From an uncultured Oribacterium sp. (GTDB lineage: Bacteria > Bacillota > Clostridia > Lachnospirales > Lachnospiraceae), in contig CABTMH010000146.1 of NCBI GenBank assembly GCA_902485915.1, forward strand, positions 1-17,788: a DNA stretch of 17,788 nucleotides. Reading direction: 5' to 3'. Each line of letters begins with the position of its first letter. Within the stretch, counting starts at the first letter, position 1. The position numbers and the translations under genes are program-made. Of this stretch, positions 1 through 5,878 are shown piece by piece. Under the pieces are notes generated by a model. It was not told the origin of the DNA and made no database searches. It was given only the letters and a program-made list of their open reading frames with translations.

Positions 1-230
1 AGCACCGCCTTCCCGTCGATGGTTTCACCGAGAAGATAGCCGGAGAGCACCGCAAAAAGCGCCTCCTCGACACCACTCTCCTCCGGGTCATCGTTTCGGA
101 TGAGGTAGTAGAAGTCACCGTCGAGGTCGGTGTCATAAGAGGTGTGGTCGACTGCATTGCACAGCGATACGAGCGCGCTGACCGCATCCCAGGTTTCATC
201 ATCCAGTTCTTTCAGTAATTCTGCTTCCAT
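1..230 (-). CDS. Partial gene, N-terminal part of a probable GNAT-family acetyltransferase
   Basis: An open minus-strand frame runs from an ATG at 230 off the left edge of the window, so about 76 N-terminal residues are visible. The protein begins MEAELLKELDDETWDA and later contains DFYYLIR and AVLSGYLLGETIDGKAVL. The last segment resembles the first beta strands of GNAT N-acetyltransferases, where a variable acidic N-terminus precedes a Gly-rich strand pair. The acetyl-CoA loop lies outside the window, so the family is an inference. I chose the ATG at 230 over the in-frame ATG at 239. The AGGAG at 244-240 sits directly against the 239 codon but 9 nt from the 230 codon, which is a workable spacing. 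A promoter at 343-371 on the same strand probably drives it, and the leader would cross the inverted-repeat element at 246-323. Coding is likely; the function is tentative. Confidence 0.55.
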   Translation of the reverse strand, partial: MEAELLKELDDETWDAVSALVSLCNAVDHTSYDTDLDGDFYYLIRNDDPEESGVEEALFAVLSGYLLGETIDGKAV

Positions 231-245
231 ATCGTTCATCTCCTG

Positions 246-323
246 GTTAATGTTCACTCGTCAACTGGATTCAGGCTGCCTCCCTCCGGCCTCTGCCCGA
301 TCAGTACACGTGTGAACATTAAC
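246..323. repeat. Intergenic inverted-repeat element, copy 1, with a 9-bp flanking direct repeat
   Basis: GTTAATGTTCAC at 246-257 is the exact reverse complement of GTGAACATTAAC at 312-323. Inside these arms CGT..ACTG near the left end and CAGT..ACG near the right end extend the pairing with mismatches, so the unit can form a long imperfect hairpin. The 9-mer CATCTCCTG occurs at 237-245 and again at 323-331, immediately outside the unit, as expected for a target-site duplication. The left and right internal ends match copy 2 at 413-472 closely. It is too short to code for a transposase, so it would be a non-autonomous, MITE- or REP-like unit. No known family name is assigned. Confidence 0.75.
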
Positions 324-342
324 ATCTCCTGTCTGAGCCCTC

Positions 343-371
343 ATTATACTAAACTTGCCATCATTTTTCCA
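343..371 (-). promoter_or_regulatory. Probable sigma-A promoter for the minus-strand gene at the left edge
   Basis: On the minus strand a perfect TATAAT (348-343) is preceded at 17 bp by TGGAAA (371-366), a 4 of 6 match to TTGACA. Transcription would begin near 336 and run leftward through the inverted-repeat element into the gene starting at 230. Confidence 0.6.
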
Positions 372-412
372 TTATGCTAAGATGTTGGTATTCAGAGGTC
401 TGCGGATGTTGG

Positions 413-472
413 TTACTGTTCACTCGTCAACTGGATCCGGCCCCGCTTGGTCAGTATACGTGTGAACAGTAG
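413..472. repeat. Intergenic inverted-repeat element, copy 2
   Basis: TACTGTTCAC at 414-423 pairs exactly with GTGAACAGTA at 462-471. The segment following the left arm (TCGTCAACTGGAT) is identical to the one in copy 1, and the right end (TCAGTATACGTGTGAAC) differs from copy 1 by a single base. The centre is shorter and different. A 9-mer GATGTTGGT lies just left at 405-413 and also at 381-389; no clear flanking duplication spans this copy. The rest of the gap up to 600 shows only a weak hairpin (CGTTCGC..GCGAACG near 510-540) and no ORF with a ribosome binding site. Confidence 0.7.
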
Positions 473-600
473 CGGCTTTTGTATGAAAACGGCGCTTTCG
501 ATGGGGAAGGTCGTTCGCATCTGCTCCGAAGCGCGAACGGGAGTGTCGAGCGAGGGACTCTGGAGATCTCTTAGTGATAGACTGTATGATCGGAGATAAT

Positions 601-750
601 ATGGAAAAAGTATATAAAACGATGCGAAATACGGGTGCGGGTTCGATCGCGCTCGGTGTGATCATCCTGGTGTCCGGCCTCATCGTCGGCATCCTGTCGA
701 TCGTGAATGGTGCGCTGCTTCTGAAGCGGAAGAACGACATCACCTTCTAA
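601..750 (+). CDS. Small single-span membrane protein, 49 aa
   Basis: The frame starts at an ATG preceded by GGAG at 592-595 with 5 nt spacing and ends with TAA at 748-750. The product has a short basic N-terminus (MEKVYKTMRN), one hydrophobic segment at about residues 13-41 rich in Gly, Ile, Leu and Val, and a polar Lys/Arg C-terminal end (LKRKNDITF). This is the layout of a small integral membrane protein with one helix or a tight hairpin. The good ribosome binding site and the close position to the VanZ-family gene, only 4 bp downstream, argue that it is real and cotranscribed. Similar 50-residue proteins occur in Lachnospiraceae as hypotheticals as far as I recall; no function is known to me. 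Confidence 0.72.
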   Translation: MEKVYKTMRNTGAGSIALGVIILVSGLIVGILSIVNGALLLKRKNDITF

Positions 751-754
751 ACGG

Positions 755-1267
755 ATGGCGAAGCACAGCACGAGAAACCAGCGGCTGGGCTGGGTTCTTT
801 TCGTCCTTTACCTGGGTGCACTGTTCTACCTCATGTTCTTCGCGGACATGGCGGAGCGGGGCCTCGGCGTGAAGGAAAACTATACCTATAATCTGAAGCC
901 GTTTGTGGAAATCAAACGGTATCTTTTTTGTGCGTCACAAATCGGATTCCGAGGCGTGTTCCTGAACCTTTACGGGAACATCCTCGGATTTATGCCGTTT
1001 GGCTTCATTCTCGGCGTGATCAGCTCACGCTGCCGGAAGCACTGGTACGACGCGGTGATCTGCACCTATCTCCTCAGCTACACGATCGAGATGATCCAGC
1101 TGATCTTCCGCGCCGGAAGCTGCGACGTCGACGACATCATACTGAACACCCTCGGTGGCACCCTCGGCTACATCGCCTTCCACATCGTCCAGCACGAACG
1201 CATCCGCCGCTACTTCCTGAAGCACCCGAAGAAAAGACATAACTATGGCTACAAAGAAAAGATATAA
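755..1267 (+). CDS. VanZ family membrane protein
   Basis: The 170-residue product carries the hallmarks of the VanZ family: a first membrane span at about 11-30, the motif NLYGNILGFMPFGFILG at 71-87, and EMIQLIF..GSCDVDDIILNTLGGTLGY at about 112-139 near the last spans. Four membrane segments are expected, with a basic C-terminal tail. VanZ of Enterococcus gives low-level teicoplanin resistance. Chromosomal homologues are widespread in Firmicutes and mostly have no assigned role, so resistance should not be inferred. The start is 4 bp after the upstream stop and has no strong Shine-Dalgarno, consistent with translation coupled to the small gene before it. Its end overlaps the next gene by 23 bp. 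Confidence 0.88.
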   Translation: MAKHSTRNQRLGWVLFVLYLGALFYLMFFADMAERGLGVKENYTYNLKPFVEIKRYLFCASQIGFRGVFLNLYGNILGFMPFGFILGVISSRCRKHWYDAVICTYLLSYTIEMIQLIFRAGSCDVDDIILNTLGGTLGYIAFHIVQHERIRRYFLKHPKKRHNYGYKEKI

Positions 1268-1571
1268 TTACATAAAGAAGAAAATCGCGCGTGGTACCTG
1301 GCCGTGCATCCTGACGATGCTGCTGGCCCTCGGACTCCTGTTCGCGACCCTCGCTCTGTCGGTGCACTTCCAGGGCCAGGGCCCGATGCTCCTGGGCGCG
1401 CTGGGCTTCAGCTCCATCGTGATGTCTGGTTTCTCGATCTACTTCCTGATCCTGGCCCTCCACGACAGCGAGAAAAACTACCTCCCGGTCCGCATCGCCG
1501 GCATCCTCGCCGCCTGCGTCCTGCTGGTCTGGATCATTTTCATCGCGCTCGGCCTGAAGACGGTGGTCTGA
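1245..1571 (+). CDS. Small three-span membrane protein of unknown function (possibly DUF6142-like)
   Basis: The 108-residue product has a strongly basic N-terminus (MATKKRYNYIKKK) followed by three hydrophobic segments at about 20-41, 47-71 and 82-105, with a short charged loop (HDSEKNYLPVR) before the last. It overlaps the end of the VanZ-family gene by 23 bp in another frame, which suggests translational coupling. The overall plan, a KKR-rich start plus three short spans, resembles small membrane proteins of Clostridia annotated as DUF6142; that assignment is from memory of the layout, not from a search. No catalytic motif is visible. It ends the three-gene membrane cluster; the next gene lies 135 bp away beyond repeat sequence. 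Confidence 0.7.
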   Translation: MATKKRYNYIKKKIARGTWPCILTMLLALGLLFATLALSVHFQGQGPMLLGALGFSSIVMSGFSIYFLILALHDSEKNYLPVRIAGILAACVLLVWIIFIALGLKTVV

Positions 1572-1590
1572 TGACCTCCCGCGAAGCCAG

Positions 1591-1653
1591 GGGGTCTGAC
1601 CCCATCGAAGATAGAGTCCCCACCTTAAGAAAATCGTAATGGGGTCAGACCCC
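1591..1653. repeat. REP-like inverted pair of GGGGTCTGACCCC motifs
   Basis: GGGGTCTGACCCCAT at 1591-1605 is the exact reverse complement of ATGGGGTCAGACCCC at 1639-1653, with a 33-nt loop between. Each 13-mer is itself almost a palindrome (GGGGTC..GACCCC). This core recalls REP sequences associated with REP-associated tyrosine transposases (RAYT/Y1 family) in several bacteria. No such transposase gene is in the window. There is no U-tract after the hairpin, so a simple terminator is unlikely. Confidence 0.65.
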
Positions 1654-1667
1654 GTTCACTACCGGGG

Positions 1668-1690
1668 AGTGATGACGCCCCGTCACCACT
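1668..1690 (+). promoter_or_regulatory. Hairpin just upstream of the aminopeptidase ribosome binding site
   Basis: AGTGATGAC (1668-1676) pairs with GTCACCACT (1682-1690) with one mismatch and a GCCCC loop. The start codon at 1707 follows 16 nt later behind a weak GAAAGAG. It might affect translation or mRNA stability; no more can be said. Confidence 0.3.
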
Positions 1691-1706
1691 TCCTAGAAAG
1701 AGCAAT

Positions 1707-3950
1707 ATGGAACGATATGATGATGTGATTGAGCGGATCCGTGAGATCCCGGAGGAGCATGCGCTGAGCGCCGCTTTCCAGGCATACTTCACGGCGGCCG
1801 CAGAGTTTATTTTATTACTGGATCAGTTTATGAAGGCGGGTTGCGTGAACCAGGCGTCGACAGCAGAGCTGGATGCGCCGATCTCAGCGTGCCCGGCTTC
1901 GGGCGCGGATTGCGCGCAGATGGCTGATCGGGAGAGCAGCGCCGCTGACCGGATGCCCGCTGCAGAACTTCAGCGCTGGAACGCGGCGTTGTACGCAGAA
2001 GCCGCAGAGCGCTACGAGGATTCCTACCTGAATCCGGGCGTGGCCGTGTCGAAGCTTGGGCCGATCGGAGCCGAGCTGTCGGCGCTGTATATGGAGCTGC
2101 AGGGCCTGATTCCGTCGGCCTACCAGCAGGATCTCGAGGACATCGTCTGTGTGCTCGAGACCTTCGTGCAGGTCTACTGCATGTTTACCTCGGCGTGGGA
2201 AGAGTACAGCGCAGCCTGCCCGCAGCTCGCGGCAGCGTCGTCGTCCGTCATGGCGGATCCGACCCCGGCCGGCGGTCGAGATTCGGCCACGAGTGCGGAG
2301 ATCCGGACAGATGATCGGATGGCGGGCATCCCGGATCCGAAGCAGCTCCGCGACGTACTGTACAGCTATGCCCACGATTATTCCGAAGAGTTCCTGCGTC
2401 GAAAGATGGATGCGATGTACATCCCGGCGCGCTCCTTCGCGCGTCAGCTGCTCCTCGACCACGATTTCCTGGATCCGACCGACATCTGCCGCTTCGGCTA
2501 CTATGTCTCGGACACCGCCCTCCGGACGGCGGAATTTATCGCGAAGCTGCCGGACGACCGCATTGACCGCATGGCGCGGACCTGGTATCAGGGATTTAAG
2601 GATGGCTTCCGCATCCAGGGGAAGCCGTACGAGAAGAAGTCGGTCGTCGAGTTCAGCTACCCGGCGGGCTTCGAGCGCGTGGTGAAGCGCACCGCGGCAC
2701 TCTTCGCGGAGGACGGCTTCGATTTCACGATCCCGCTGCGCCCGCAGCATTTTCTGACGCGCACCCCGGGCCGGAGCCGCCAGCTCTACGAGAGCCCGAA
2801 TCCGCAGATGGATTTCGACCACAGCTACGACCTCGCCCTCGTGATGGGGGACCGCATCGCAGCTCGCATGCTCGAGGAGCAGCGCCAGATTTTTCGTTCC
2901 TATGGGGACGAGATCGGCCGCTACGCGGGTCCGGTCGTGATGGAAAGCTTCGGCGCGCCTGCCTTCGAACCGGTGGAGGAGCCTGCGCGGCTTCGCTTCA
3001 CGACGCACCAGTCCGAGGTGTACGGCCACTACCAGAACAGCGTCCAGCTGCTCGTGCATGCATTCGTGCGCGAGGAAGAGCGCTCGTTCACGATCATCGC
3101 CTGGCCGCTTCCGACGATCGGTCCGGATTTCGAGGCGATTTTCCGCGAGACGGAGGCGGTTAACACCCTGTCCTCTGCGGCGTACCGTCCGGTGCAGGAG
3201 TGTCTGATCGCCGCCCTGGATCAGGCGCGCACCGTCCATATCCTGGGGAAGGACAATGCAACCGACCTCTACGTGCAGCTCCACCCGCTGACGGATCCTG
3301 CCCGCGAGACGAATTTCGAAAACTGCCTCTCGGATGTGAACATCCCGCTCGGTGAGGTCTTCACGTCGCCTAAGCTCGAAGGCACCACCGGTATGCTGAA
3401 CGTCCGCTCCGTGTTTATCGAGGGCTTCCAGTTCCGGGATCTCCGGATCCGCTTCGAGGATGGTCGTGTCGCGGACTACAGCTGTGCGAATTTCCCGGAC
3501 CCGGAGCAGGGACGGGCACTCATGCGTAAGGTGATCTTCGGTGAGAAGGAGCACCTGCCGATGGGCGAGTTCGCGATCGGCACGAACACCCGCGCCTACC
3601 GGATGGCACAGCGCTATGGTATCGGTGCCCTGATGCCGATTCTGATCGCAGAGAAGACCGGCCCGCACTTCGCGGTCGGCGATACCTGCTACTCCTTCAT
3701 GGAGGACATGCAGCTCTATAATCCGGATGGAAAGGAACTCGTCGCAAAGGACAACAGCTGCTCCATCCTCCGGAAGACAGCGCCGGAGAAGGCCTACTTC
3801 GCCGTGCACACCGACATCACGATCCCGTACGACGAGCTCGACCGCATCACGGCGATCCGCGCCGACGGCTCCGAGATCCCGATCATCGCCGGTGGCCGCT
3901 TCGTCCTCGCCGGAACCGAAGTGCTGAACGAGGCACTCGACGAAAAGTGA
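1707..3950 (+). CDS. M29-type metallo-aminopeptidase with long N-terminal extension
   Basis: The C-terminal half of this 747-residue protein fits the M29 (AmpS/AmpT, thermophilic aminopeptidase) family, two-metal enzymes that remove N-terminal residues from peptides in the cytosol. The expected ligands appear in order: E550 in NIPLGEVFTSP, E621 in MGEFAIGTN, H654 in EKTGPHFAVG, and H701/D703 in AVHTDITI. Their spacing is close to that of AmpT (E250, E316, H345, H376, D378). There is no signal peptide. The first 300 or so residues have no counterpart in the 410-residue classical enzymes. They include two low-complexity stretches rich in Ala, Ser and Asp at about 46-88 and 171-207 that look like inserted loops. 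The start has only a weak GAAAGAG site. It stands alone between two structured gaps; recycling of peptides is the likely role. Confidence 0.82.
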   Translation: MERYDDVIERIREIPEEHALSAAFQAYFTAAAEFILLLDQFMKAGCVNQASTAELDAPISACPASGADCAQMADRESSAADRMPAAELQRWNAALYAEAAERYEDSYLNPGVAVSKLGPIGAELSALYMELQGLIPSAYQQDLEDIVCVLETFVQVYCMFTSAWEEYSAACPQLAAASSSVMADPTPAGGRDSATSAEIRTDDRMAGIPDPKQLRDVLYSYAHDYSEEFLRRKMDAMYIPARSFARQLLLDHDFLDPTDICRFGYYVSDTALRTAEFIAKLPDDRIDRMARTWYQGFKDGFRIQGKPYEKKSVVEFSYPAGFERVVKRTAALFAEDGFDFTIPLRPQHFLTRTPGRSRQLYESPNPQMDFDHSYDLALVMGDRIAARMLEEQRQIFRSYGDEIGRYAGPVVMESFGAPAFEPVEEPARLRFTTHQSEVYGHYQNSVQLLVHAFVREEERSFTIIAWPLPTIGPDFEAIFRETEAVNTLSSAAYRPVQECLIAALDQARTVHILGKDNATDLYVQLHPLTDPARETNFENCLSDVNIPLGEVFTSPKLEGTTGMLNVRSVFIEGFQFRDLRIRFEDGRVADYSCANFPDPEQGRALMRKVIFGEKEHLPMGEFAIGTNTRAYRMAQRYGIGALMPILIAEKTGPHFAVGDTCYSFMEDMQLYNPDGKELVAKDNSCSILRKTAPEKAYFAVHTDITIPYDELDRITAIRADGSEIPIIAGGRFVLAGTEVLNEALDEK

Positions 3951-3994
3951 CTGAATTTCGGCCAGAGATGGAAGCATCACCGAAGAGAACGGCC

Positions 3995-4016
3995 GGGCTC
4001 GCGACGTGGCGAGTCC
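3995..4016 (+). terminator. Weak hairpin in the gap after the aminopeptidase gene
   Basis: GGGCTCGC (3995-4002) pairs with GCGAGTCC (4009-4016), one G-U pair included, around a 6-nt loop. No U-run follows, so termination here would be inefficient. The gap to the next start at 4081 shows no other clear signal. Confidence 0.3.
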
Positions 4017-4080
4017 CTGCAGAATCATAATGATAGAATGCCCCGCTACGGCCAGGCCGGGCGGGCGAGAAGGAAAACGA

Positions 4081-5634
4081 ATGATGAAACATCATCACGG
4101 GCGATGGCGCCGAACGTGCGCGCTCGTCCTCATGACCATTTTGATATGTACCCTGGGGACGCCGCTCCTCGCGATGCGCGCGTACGCCGCGTGGAACTTC
4201 CCGTATACGGAGCTTACTGCAGGCGCCGGCATCGTCCTCGACGCGGACACCGGTGCGGTCCTGTTTCAGAAGAACATGCACGAAAAGATGGCCCCGGCGT
4301 CGATCACGAAGGTGCTGACTGCGCTCGTAGTACTGGAGCACTGTGACCTGGACGAGCAGGTGACCTTCAGTCATGATGACGTGTATAACGTCGACGCCGG
4401 ATCGTCGAACGCCCAGATCGAAGAGGGTGACGTCCTGACGGTACGGGACTGTCTCTACGCACTGCTGCTGAAATCCGCGAATGAGTGCGGCAATGCACTC
4501 GCCTGCCATGTGGCGGGTTCCCGCGAGGCCTTCGCCGACATGATGAACGCGGAGGCCGCACGCCTCGGCTGCCAGGACAGCCACTTCGCAAATCCGTCCG
4601 GCCTCTATGCCGAGGACCACTACACCAGCGCTTACGATATGGCACTGATCGGTGCGGCAGCGATGAAGAACAAGGACTTCCTGGAGATCGAGTCCCATGC
4701 GTCCTATAAGCTGGCAGGGACGATCCGGAATCCGGGCGGTCGGACCGTCTATATGGAGCATAAGATGCTTCGTAAGGACACCGCCTATTCGGATGCCCGT
4801 GTCATCGCCGGTAAGACCGGCTATACGAAGCTCGCCGGCAACACGCTGATCACCATGGCCGAGCAGGATGGCCGCCATCTGGTGGCTGTCGTACTGCAGG
4901 ATAAAAACCCGGCGCACTACGTCGACACGAAGGCGCTCCTGGACCTCGGCTTCAACCAGACGGAGAACCAGCCGGTTTCGGACGCGCTCTTTAATCGCGA
5001 GGAGCTTCGGAACCGCTTCGTCGCGGACACCATCGTCGATGAGAGCTGTAAGGCCTCCGACATCCATGTCGAGGGAGATGTGCTGCTGTCGCTGCCGAAG
5101 GGCTCGAGCCAGGACGGCATCACCTATAAGCTGAACTATAATCTCCCGTCGTCTGGGATTCCGACGCATACGATCGCAGAGATCGAGTACCTTGCAGACG
5201 GCATGACGGTCGGCCGCTACTTCATCCAGAAGGAACCGACCATCGAAGTCATCCTGAACGAGACCCCGACCAGTACGAAGGTCGCCGTCGCCACCTCGGT
5301 CAGTGTCCTGACCATCGTCGCCGTGATGGTCTTCTTCATCCTCGGCTCTGGCACCGCGGTCGGCCTGAAGAACGTCCATGACGACCGGAAGCTGAGTCGC
5401 CGCATGCAGGAGAAGCGCGCACAGCGCCTCCAGGAGATGGAGATGTCCGAGGAAGAGTTCCTCGCCCTCGTCGAGCGACGTCGCAAGCGGAAAGCGTCGC
5501 AAAGCAGCGCTGCTTCACAGCTCAGCCTGAAGCAGCGTGCCCGCACGCATATGGAGGATGCGGAGCTTCGCGAGCATCAGGCCGCACACACAGCCCGCGC
5601 GGAACGAAACCGCAGCCGCAGCCGTCGAAGGTAG
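4081..5634 (+). CDS. D-alanyl-D-alanine carboxypeptidase (serine-type S11 penicillin-binding protein)
   Basis: The 517-residue product removes the terminal D-Ala from peptidoglycan stem peptides outside the membrane. It starts with a signal peptide (basic MMKHHHGRWRR, hydrophobic core 13-31, likely cut after AYA at 34-36). The catalytic motifs are present: S74-x-x-K77 in APASITK, S132-A-N134, and K245-T-G in AGKTGYTK. I placed the start at 4081, behind AGAAGGA, because the longer frame from 4006 would put 25 odd residues ahead of the signal peptide; 4084 is also possible. After a beta-rich C-terminal domain a membrane span lies at about 401-423. It is followed by about 95 very basic residues (KLSRRMQEKR, RRRKRKASQ, RNRSRSRRR) that would face the cytoplasm. 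Most DacA/DacF enzymes instead end in an amphipathic anchor, so this tail is unusual. A strong terminator follows. Confidence 0.93.
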   Translation: MMKHHHGRWRRTCALVLMTILICTLGTPLLAMRAYAAWNFPYTELTAGAGIVLDADTGAVLFQKNMHEKMAPASITKVLTALVVLEHCDLDEQVTFSHDDVYNVDAGSSNAQIEEGDVLTVRDCLYALLLKSANECGNALACHVAGSREAFADMMNAEAARLGCQDSHFANPSGLYAEDHYTSAYDMALIGAAAMKNKDFLEIESHASYKLAGTIRNPGGRTVYMEHKMLRKDTAYSDARVIAGKTGYTKLAGNTLITMAEQDGRHLVAVVLQDKNPAHYVDTKALLDLGFNQTENQPVSDALFNREELRNRFVADTIVDESCKASDIHVEGDVLLSLPKGSSQDGITYKLNYNLPSSGIPTHTIAEIEYLADGMTVGRYFIQKEPTIEVILNETPTSTKVAVATSVSVLTIVAVMVFFILGSGTAVGLKNVHDDRKLSRRMQEKRAQRLQEMEMSEEEFLALVERRRKRKASQSSAASQLSLKQRARTHMEDAELREHQAAHTARAERNRSRSRRR

Positions 5635-5657
5635 TGAATGAAAGAAAAAAGACCAGC

Positions 5658-5691
5658 AAGGGAGCTGTCGCGTGAGCGACAGCTCCCTTTT
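5658..5691 (+). terminator. Strong rho-independent terminator after the carboxypeptidase gene
   Basis: AAGGGAGCTGTCGC (5658-5671) and GCGACAGCTCCCTT (5676-5689) form a perfect 14-bp stem with a GTGA loop. The stem ends in a short T run at 5688-5691 and is preceded by an A-rich stretch, so it may act in both directions. Confidence 0.88.
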
Positions 5692-5758
5692 CTGCATCCC
5701 AGCCATAACCTGACACTATGAAACGACAGATTTTATCCAACTTTAGTGAGAATTCCCC

Positions 5759-5786
5759 TTGCATTCGTACACTGAAGTGATAAAAT
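5759..5786 (+). promoter_or_regulatory. Promoter of the liv operon
   Basis: TTGCAT (5759-5764) and TAAAAT (5781-5786) are separated by 16 bp, and TG at 5778-5779 makes an extended -10. Transcription would start near 5793, giving a leader of about 85 nt before livJ. Confidence 0.65.
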
Positions 5787-5834
5787 AAAGCAAATGTACG
5801 AGCAGAGTGGACAAACGTCCGTGACACTCGTACA
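5764..5834. promoter_or_regulatory. Three CGTACA-type boxes around the liv promoter, putative operators
   Basis: TTCGTACA (5764-5771) overlaps the -35 side, TGTACGAG (5795-5802) covers the start of transcription, and CTCGTACA (5827-5834) lies in the leader. The last two are an exact 8-bp inverted repeat. The boxes lie 31 and 32 bp apart, about three helical turns, which suits cooperative binding of a repressor or nutrient-sensing regulator. The regulator is unknown. Confidence 0.45.
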
Positions 5835-5845
5835 CGGCATAGAAG

Positions 5846-5875
5846 AATGTCCATCCGGACATTTCAGAGGAGGAG
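5846..5875 (+). promoter_or_regulatory. livJ: Leader hairpin and strong ribosome binding site of livJ
   Basis: AATGTCC (5846-5852) pairs with GGACATT (5857-5863) around ATCC. Directly after it comes a very strong GAGGAGGAG (5867-5875), 3 nt from the ATG at 5879. The hairpin would keep the site exposed or protect the mRNA 5' end. Confidence 0.45.
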
Positions 5876-5878
5876 ATT

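Noticed and set aside
420..771. Minus-strand frames of 107 and 66 codons opposite the small membrane-protein gene
   Set aside because: They run through the inverted-repeat element, have no ribosome binding site and are contradicted by the well-signalled 49-codon gene on the + strand.
755..1267. VanZ-family gene as evidence of glycopeptide resistance
   Set aside because: No vanHAX, vanRS or related genes are near, and VanZ-family proteins are common in Firmicutes without any resistance role.
1884..4028. 714-codon open frame on the minus strand opposite the aminopeptidase gene
   Set aside because: It is the mirror of a GC-rich, strongly biased + strand gene whose metal-ligand motifs are clear. 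The antisense protein is Arg/His/Glu-rich with no recognisable domain and no ribosome binding site.
3883..5502. 539-codon open frame on the minus strand opposite the carboxypeptidase gene
   Set aside because: Same codon-bias shadow effect; the + strand has a signal peptide and the full S11 catalytic set.
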